From: Eubacteriales Family XIII. Incertae Sedis bacterium
GTDB taxonomy: Bacteria; Bacillota; Clostridia; Peptostreptococcales; Anaerovoracaceae
Length of the DNA: 34,734 nt
Assembly: GCA_031266025.1 (NCBI GenBank)
Contig: JAISBV010000106.1
Location: 1-34,734 of the forward strand
Direction of reading: 5' to 3'
Below, one piece after another: positions 31,540 to 34,734 of this stretch (position 1 is the stretch's first letter; the number at the start of each line of letters is the position of its first letter). The notes beneath the pieces were generated by a model. That model had not been told where the DNA came from. It saw only the letters and a list, made by a program, of their open reading frames with translations, and searched no databases. A program made the position numbers and the translations under genes.

Positions 31540-33075
31540 TCATTGCGTTCTCTTGCTTAACATAATTTCCCAATACCCCGCACGATCCGAGCCTACTCTG
31601 CGTATGACATTTTTATCTTTCAACGATTTGATTCTGTTCGTGATCGTGCGCCGCGTAACTCCAAGCTTCGCAGCCAATTCTTCGGTTTTGCATTCGGGAT
31701 TCTCCGTGATCGCGCGCATGGTTTCCAAATCTTTCAAGGATAGTTTTTCCGGGAAATTTTCCGGGAAATTTTCCGCAGAGACATTCTCTTGATCTTGCAT
31801 TGCTTGGTTAAACTCAAAGCCGTCCCTGATCCTTATGGTTGTAATCATATAATGTCGTTCTGCATCCGTTTCGAACTCCGGGGCCGGGGAACCGTTTCGT
31901 TCAAGCGTTCGCAATATCTTTCTGATCCCTGTGGATTTTTTTTCGGAAAGATCTATTTCCTTGAAAAATTCCCCGATGCGTCTGTTGCGATAGCGTCGCG
32001 AAATTGCTTTTCCCTCACGGAACTTATCCATATCGATCCATTGTTCCGGTCCGGGATAATTCAAAATCAGTATGCGATCCAAATAGACGCGAATCTCCAC
32101 AGGCTCCTGAATTTGATATGATTTATGCTGACACGCATTCGCCAAGGTCTCCTCAAGAGCTTCGTACGGATAGTTGAAAAAGCGATCCGCTTCCGCTCGT
32201 CCGGCGACCTTCACCACCTTTTCTTTGATCAGCGATGTTTCGATATAATGAAGCGCATCCTTTATCTGCCGAAATAAAGGCCCCGAAAACGTCTTCTCTG
32301 TAAAATCATCGGATCCTTCCTCTTCCTGTGACCGGAACCATACGAGTTCTATTTTGGCGCCCGGCAGGAATTTTTCCGGACGATCCGTAAACATCAACAC
32401 GCCGATATTCCGAATATCCACACCGATGTCTGTTGTATTCGCGGCTTCAAGTGAAATCAAAGTGTCTTCAACCGAACGCGAAAACACATCTTCCGCCAAG
32501 GCGCTGTTGCTTTCCACCAAGAAGTCACGGAGGTGCCCCATTTGTATATCCGAAACTTTCGCATCGCGATTTACGCGATCATCAAACGGCACCGAATTGA
32601 ATTTCTCGAACAACTCGAACAATTCGCTCTGTTTCGCGATTGTTTTTACGGAAAAAGGTTTGATCCAATACTCTTTATGGCGCTCCTCATTTTTCTTGAA
32701 ATAAACATCCTTTGGCGCCTTATACGGACCGGAATCACCCGCCGAACACCACAAATACACAACCTTTTTCCCATGAATATCAACGATCTCCAATTGCGGG
32801 ATATAACGGGGCTCGATTAGATTGCAATATTCAAACAACTCATTTTGAAGACGATCCAGCGCATCATCAGCAATTCCGACGGGCGGCAACAACGGTCTTC
32901 CGTGATCATCCTCTATTCCGATAACAACATATCCGCCGTTCATATTGGAAAAGTCGTTTGCATATGCACAAATCGTATGAATCGTATCCGAAGGATTCCA
33001 TCCTCTTTTGTATTCCACGCGATCCTGCTCAACCACACGCCCATTCAATAATGTTTCCAATTTCAGCGGTATCAT
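31540..33075 (-). CDS. AlbA_2/Schlafen-type ATP-binding transcriptional regulator
   Basis: A 511-residue protein. Residues about 10 to 150 match the AlbA_2 domain (VEYKRGWNPSDTIHTICAYAND, GGYVVIGIEDD-type strand). A central region (about 200 to 420) resembles the divergent ATPase HATPase_c_4 (YPYEALEETLANACQHKSY, RILILNYPGPEQ, KSTGIRKILRTLE). The last 60 residues form a winged helix (TEELAAKLGVTRRTITNRIKSL). Such proteins occur as regulators and in phage-defence or mobile islands; the exact role is unknown. A 12-nt tandem repeat encodes ENFPENFPEK before the winged helix. The gene is visibly richer in A and T than its neighbours and sits between 134-bp direct repeats, suggesting acquisition. 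Confidence 0.87.
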   Translation of the reverse strand: MIPLKLETLLNGRVVEQDRVEYKRGWNPSDTIHTICAYANDFSNMNGGYVVIGIEDDHGRPLLPPVGIADDALDRLQNELFEYCNLIEPRYIPQLEIVDIHGKKVVYLWCSAGDSGPYKAPKDVYFKKNEERHKEYWIKPFSVKTIAKQSELFELFEKFNSVPFDDRVNRDAKVSDIQMGHLRDFLVESNSALAEDVFSRSVEDTLISLEAANTTDIGVDIRNIGVLMFTDRPEKFLPGAKIELVWFRSQEEEGSDDFTEKTFSGPLFRQIKDALHYIETSLIKEKVVKVAGRAEADRFFNYPYEALEETLANACQHKSYQIQEPVEIRVYLDRILILNYPGPEQWIDMDKFREGKAISRRYRNRRIGEFFKEIDLSEKKSTGIRKILRTLERNGSPAPEFETDAERHYMITTIRIRDGFEFNQAMQDQENVSAENFPENFPEKLSLKDLETMRAITENPECKTEELAAKLGVTRRTITNRIKSLKDKNVIRRVGSDRAGYWEIMLSKRTQ

Positions 33076-33125
33076 TTGTTTTCCTCCGTTTCATCGGGCT
33101 CTGTATTCATTTCCTCAGGAGTCAT
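33072..33125 (-). CDS. possible 17-residue upstream ORF of the AlbA-type gene
   Basis: A tiny reading frame (MTPEEMNTEPDETEENK) whose TGA overlaps the ATG of the AlbA-type gene (ATGA), with GGCGGTGA upstream of its ATG. The GGAGGAAAAC inside it is the binding site for the larger gene. The peptide is very acidic. Overlapping stop and start suggest translational coupling, but such a short frame may be chance. Confidence 0.3.
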   Translation of the reverse strand: MTPEEMNTEPDETEENK

Positions 33126-33218
33126 GTAATTCACCGCCTTCCTGCTTCTATTTTAACCCACCACAACGTGAAGCTCAACAATATTTTACGATAACCGGCC
33201 AAGAATAATATAACATAA

Positions 33219-33352
33219 ACAATCTGCGTTGTTGCAAATTCAAGGATCAACCGAAGTCGGGCGCTGTTTTTACGGCGAATGCGGAGCAGGACGCTTCCTT
33301 ATCCGGCAAAAATCACCGAATACGGGTAACGCGTCAAAGCGCTGTCGGCAGT
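33219..33352. repeat. 134-bp direct repeat, copy 2
   Basis: The second copy of the block at 31389-31522, in the same orientation. Its right 54 bp encode the last 17 residues and stop of the PIN toxin. The left 80 bp are noncoding. The stretch between the AlbA-type gene and this repeat (33126-33218) is A/T-rich with no recognised feature. Confidence 0.93.
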
Positions 33353-33682
33353 CAAAAGCGGAATGCCTTCCGATGCCGCTTGCGCGAGCAGAATACGGTC
33401 GAACGGGTCTTTGTGAATCGCAGGCAGATAAGAGACAAACAGCGTATGCCGCGACGTTATAGGCAATTCCTCGTAGCCCGCGTCTATAAGCCCGCCGCAA
33501 AACAACGCGGGAGCGACGTCAAAGTCCGCCCGCGAAAGCCCGTTTTTTACGACGACTTCCCAAATGCTTGCGGGGCTGAACAACAGCGTGTTGGACGTAT
33601 CGGCGATATACCGTTCCGCCGCAGCCGGCAATTCGTCGGCGGCGGCCCAAAGCAGAATACGGGTATCAAGGAGTATCTTCAC
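33299..33682 (-). CDS. PIN-domain ribonuclease toxin (VapC family)
   Basis: A 127-residue PIN-domain protein. The four acidic active-site positions are visible: D6 in MKILLDTRILLW, E42 in ASIWEVVVK, D92/D95 in HKDPFDRILLAQA, and D113 in LLTADSAL. Family members cleave tRNA or other RNA when not bound by antitoxin. The start is GTG 33682, overlapping the antitoxin TGA by 4 nt (GTGA), with GAGGAG in the end of the antitoxin gene. Its last 17 codons lie in the direct repeat. A cognate Phd-type antitoxin precedes it, which supports an active toxin-antitoxin pair. Confidence 0.92.
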   Translation of the reverse strand: MKILLDTRILLWAAADELPAAAERYIADTSNTLLFSPASIWEVVVKNGLSRADFDVAPALFCGGLIDAGYEELPITSRHTLFVSYLPAIHKDPFDRILLAQAASEGIPLLTADSALTRYPYSVIFAG

Positions 33683-33918
33683 GGCATCTCCTCAAACAGG
33701 GCGGCGATTTCATTTCCGCCCATGTGATCGAAATCGGACGGAACAGAAACACGTCCTTTCAAAAAACCCGTGCGCGGGCGCGGGGCGACGGGGTTATACG
33801 GATGAACGACGGCAATCGGGCGTCCTGCTTTGGCGATAATGAACGGCTCGCCGGCGGCGACCCTTTCCACGAGCGCGGAAAGATGGGTCTTTGTCTCGTG
33901 TATATTGTACTGCTTCAT
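33679..33918 (-). CDS. Phd/YefM-family antitoxin
   Basis: A 79-residue antitoxin. The N-terminus (MKQYNIHETKTHLSALVERV) and FIIAKAGRPIAVVHPY are the DNA-binding Phd/YefM fold, and the C-terminal 35 residues, with FLKGRVSVPSDFD, would wrap the toxin. AAGGAGGG lies a few nt before the ATG. It overlaps the toxin gene by 4 nt. Antitoxins of this type repress their own promoter together with the toxin, and a palindrome pair lies at that promoter. Confidence 0.93.
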   Translation of the reverse strand: MKQYNIHETKTHLSALVERVAAGEPFIIAKAGRPIAVVHPYNPVAPRPRTGFLKGRVSVPSDFDHMGGNEIAALFEEMP

Positions 33919-33940
33919 ACGTTCCCTCCTTATATATTAT

Positions 33941-33965
33941 AGACTTAGTTTATAGGACTTAGTCC
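33941..33965 (-). promoter_or_regulatory. paired palindromic operators of the toxin-antitoxin operon
   Basis: A perfect palindrome GGACTAAGTCC (33955-33965) and a second, partial copy AAACTAAGTCT (33941-33951) share the core ACTAAGT, with centres 14 bp apart. They cover the spacer and the -10 region of the promoter, as expected for cooperative autorepression by a Phd-type antitoxin. Confidence 0.55.
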
Positions 33966-33975
33966 TGTTTGTCAA
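33949..33975 (-). promoter_or_regulatory. promoter of the toxin-antitoxin operon
   Basis: A perfect -35 TTGACA (33970-33975) is followed after 15 bp by TATAAA (33949-33954). A second possible -10, TATAAT, lies at 33936-33941. The 15-bp spacer is short, and the operator palindrome occupies it. Confidence 0.5.
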
Positions 33976-33991
33976 TAGGCGAGAAAACGCA

Positions 33992-34036
33992 AAACAGCGA
34001 GAGGGCGGATGATATTCACCCGCCCTCTCGCTGTTT
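33992..34036 (-). terminator. strong intrinsic terminator of the right-edge gene
   Basis: Perfect 17-nt arms (34020-34036 and 33992-34008) with an 11-nt loop form a G/C-rich hairpin. On the minus strand it is followed by TTTTGCGTTTT, so it ends transcripts coming from the gene at 34089-34734. On the plus strand the arm ends in TTTA only, so termination there would be weaker. It isolates that gene from the toxin-antitoxin promoter. Confidence 0.85.
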
Positions 34037-34088
34037 ATAGCTGTCCGGTTTATGCCGGTTTGACCCATGAAAGATACGCTGCGGAAAA

Positions 34089-34734
34089 TCAGTTCAACTT
34101 GATGATTACATCGTATTCTTTCTTGGTGTCGGTCTTCAGGAACATGTACACGCCGTTGATATTTCCGTTGACGTCCACATCCGCCTTGAATTTGCCTTCG
34201 CCGTCGGGCCTGTAGGCCGTCCAGGTGTTGTTTGCGCCGTCCCTCTTGTAGAGCACCGTATCGGCTTCAAATGTGATCTTGTCAGGCACGACGCCCGTCA
34301 TATTGCTGCCGGGTTGGTAGTAAGGATTGGTTCCGGCGGGCACCGCTCCGATGGCTACCGCGCTCGGTGAAACGGTGAGCGTGAACGTGCCGCCGCCGCC
34401 CCTCGTGTAGGCCCCAAAACTCGCGCCGATAACCGTCGGATTCTTCTCATCGCCCGACAAAGTGTTGTTCCTGTTCGTGTCGTAAGCAACGTTTTGATCC
34501 AGTCTCACGAAGTCTTTCAGCACGCCGTCTTCGCCCATCCTGAATTTGATCATCGTTTTGTCGGCGAAGGTTCCGTAGTTGCTGCCGCCCGTGAGCCTAT
34601 TTGTCAAAGTATCATCCGTATAGTTCCATTCCGCCGCAGTGCTTGTACCCTGCGCAAGACCCTTTACGACGTCAACCCTGTCTGTTACCCAACCTTGGCT
34701 CAGGGTGTTGACCATCACAAATACATTCTGCGCG
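34089..34734 (-). CDS. C-terminal part of a probable secreted/surface protein
   Basis: The frame is open to the right window edge (AQNVFVMVNTLSQGWVTD near the edge) and ends at TGA 34089. The visible 215 residues or so are rich in Thr, Gly, Asn and Asp with few Cys, typical of extracytoplasmic beta-rich proteins. They include YDTNRNNTLSGDEKN, which resembles a calcium-binding dockerin or EF-hand-like loop but is not clear enough to call, and a Gly run. The C-terminus (TKKEYDVIIKLN) has no sorting motif or membrane anchor. An S-layer-type or adhesin-type protein is possible; the N-terminal part outside the window is needed to decide. A strong terminator follows. Confidence 0.7.
   Translation of the reverse strand, partial: AQNVFVMVNTLSQGWVTDRVDVVKGLAQGTSTAAEWNYTDDTLTNRLTGGSNYGTFADKTMIKFRMGEDGVLKDFVRLDQNVAYDTNRNNTLSGDEKNPTVIGASFGAYTRGGGGTFTLTVSPSAVAIGAVPAGTNPYYQPGSNMTGVVPDKITFEADTVLYKRDGANNTWTAYRPDGEGKFKADVDVNGNINGVYMFLKTDTKKEYDVIIKLN

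Noticed and set aside
31523-33218. Insertion sequence between the 134-bp repeats
   Set aside because: No transposase gene or terminal inverted repeats were found; the only gene is the AlbA-type regulator, and 134 bp is far too long for an ordinary target duplication.

Overview
The window looks like a chromosomal segment from a Gram-positive, Clostridia-like member of the Bacillota. The reasons are the gdpP-rplI-dnaB replication block, a DnaD-type primosome protein, a WalR/WalK pair next to an M23 wall hydrolase with LysM and G5 domains, a DltC-like carrier protein, strong AGGAGG-type ribosome binding sites and frequent GTG starts. I cannot name the genus. No tRNA, rRNA, CRISPR array or insertion sequence was seen.

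Layout. (1) 1-3317, minus strand: mgtE, an NAD(P)H-hydrate dehydratase, a small secreted protein and the start of a DUF5693-like protein, behind a promoter and a long mgtE leader. (2) 3345-6430, minus: PHP phosphoesterase, argB, argD. (3) 6472-7942, plus: rmuC. (4) 8027-23047, plus: sixteen closely spaced or overlapping genes. These are gdpP, rplI, dnaB, purA and dnaD; then a cell-surface modification cassette (MBOAT acyltransferase, SGNH/polysaccharide-deacetylase fusion, DltC-like carrier, FkbH-like protein); then folate and one-carbon genes (fchA-like, folE, folP, folB, folK, an HD-domain protein) and a hotdog thioesterase. (5) 23048-31304, minus: M23 peptidase, walR, walK, an orphan Hpt protein, a NifU-like scaffold, a CapA-like lipoprotein and an M20 dipeptidase. 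(6) 31389-34036: an accessory island with a 134-bp direct repeat, an AlbA/Schlafen-type ATPase regulator and a Phd/PIN toxin-antitoxin pair. (7) 34089-34734: the C-terminal part of a probable secreted protein running off the right edge.

The strongest candidate for an undescribed system is 14542-19104. It has the parts of a Dlt (teichoic acid D-alanylation) pathway, namely a membrane O-acyltransferase, an extracytoplasmic SGNH protein and a DltC-like carrier. The DltA adenylating ligase is absent and an FkbH-type protein sits in its place; that family loads a glyceryl group from 1,3-bisphosphoglycerate onto a carrier protein. The SGNH protein is fused to a PgaB/IcaB-like polysaccharide N-deacetylase. 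I infer a system that transfers a three-carbon (glyceryl-like) acyl group to a surface glycopolymer and de-N-acetylates it. The cassette begins with a TAATG overlap to dnaD. That dnaD is itself unusual: it ends in what looks like the N-terminal zinc region of a DnaC/DnaI helicase loader, without the AAA+ domain.

Other points of note: a promoter that would make a leaderless gdpP mRNA, a small ORF with a full 10-nt Shine-Dalgarno match in the mgtE leader, and a 1.8-kb direct-repeat structure that duplicated the 3' end of the PIN toxin gene.
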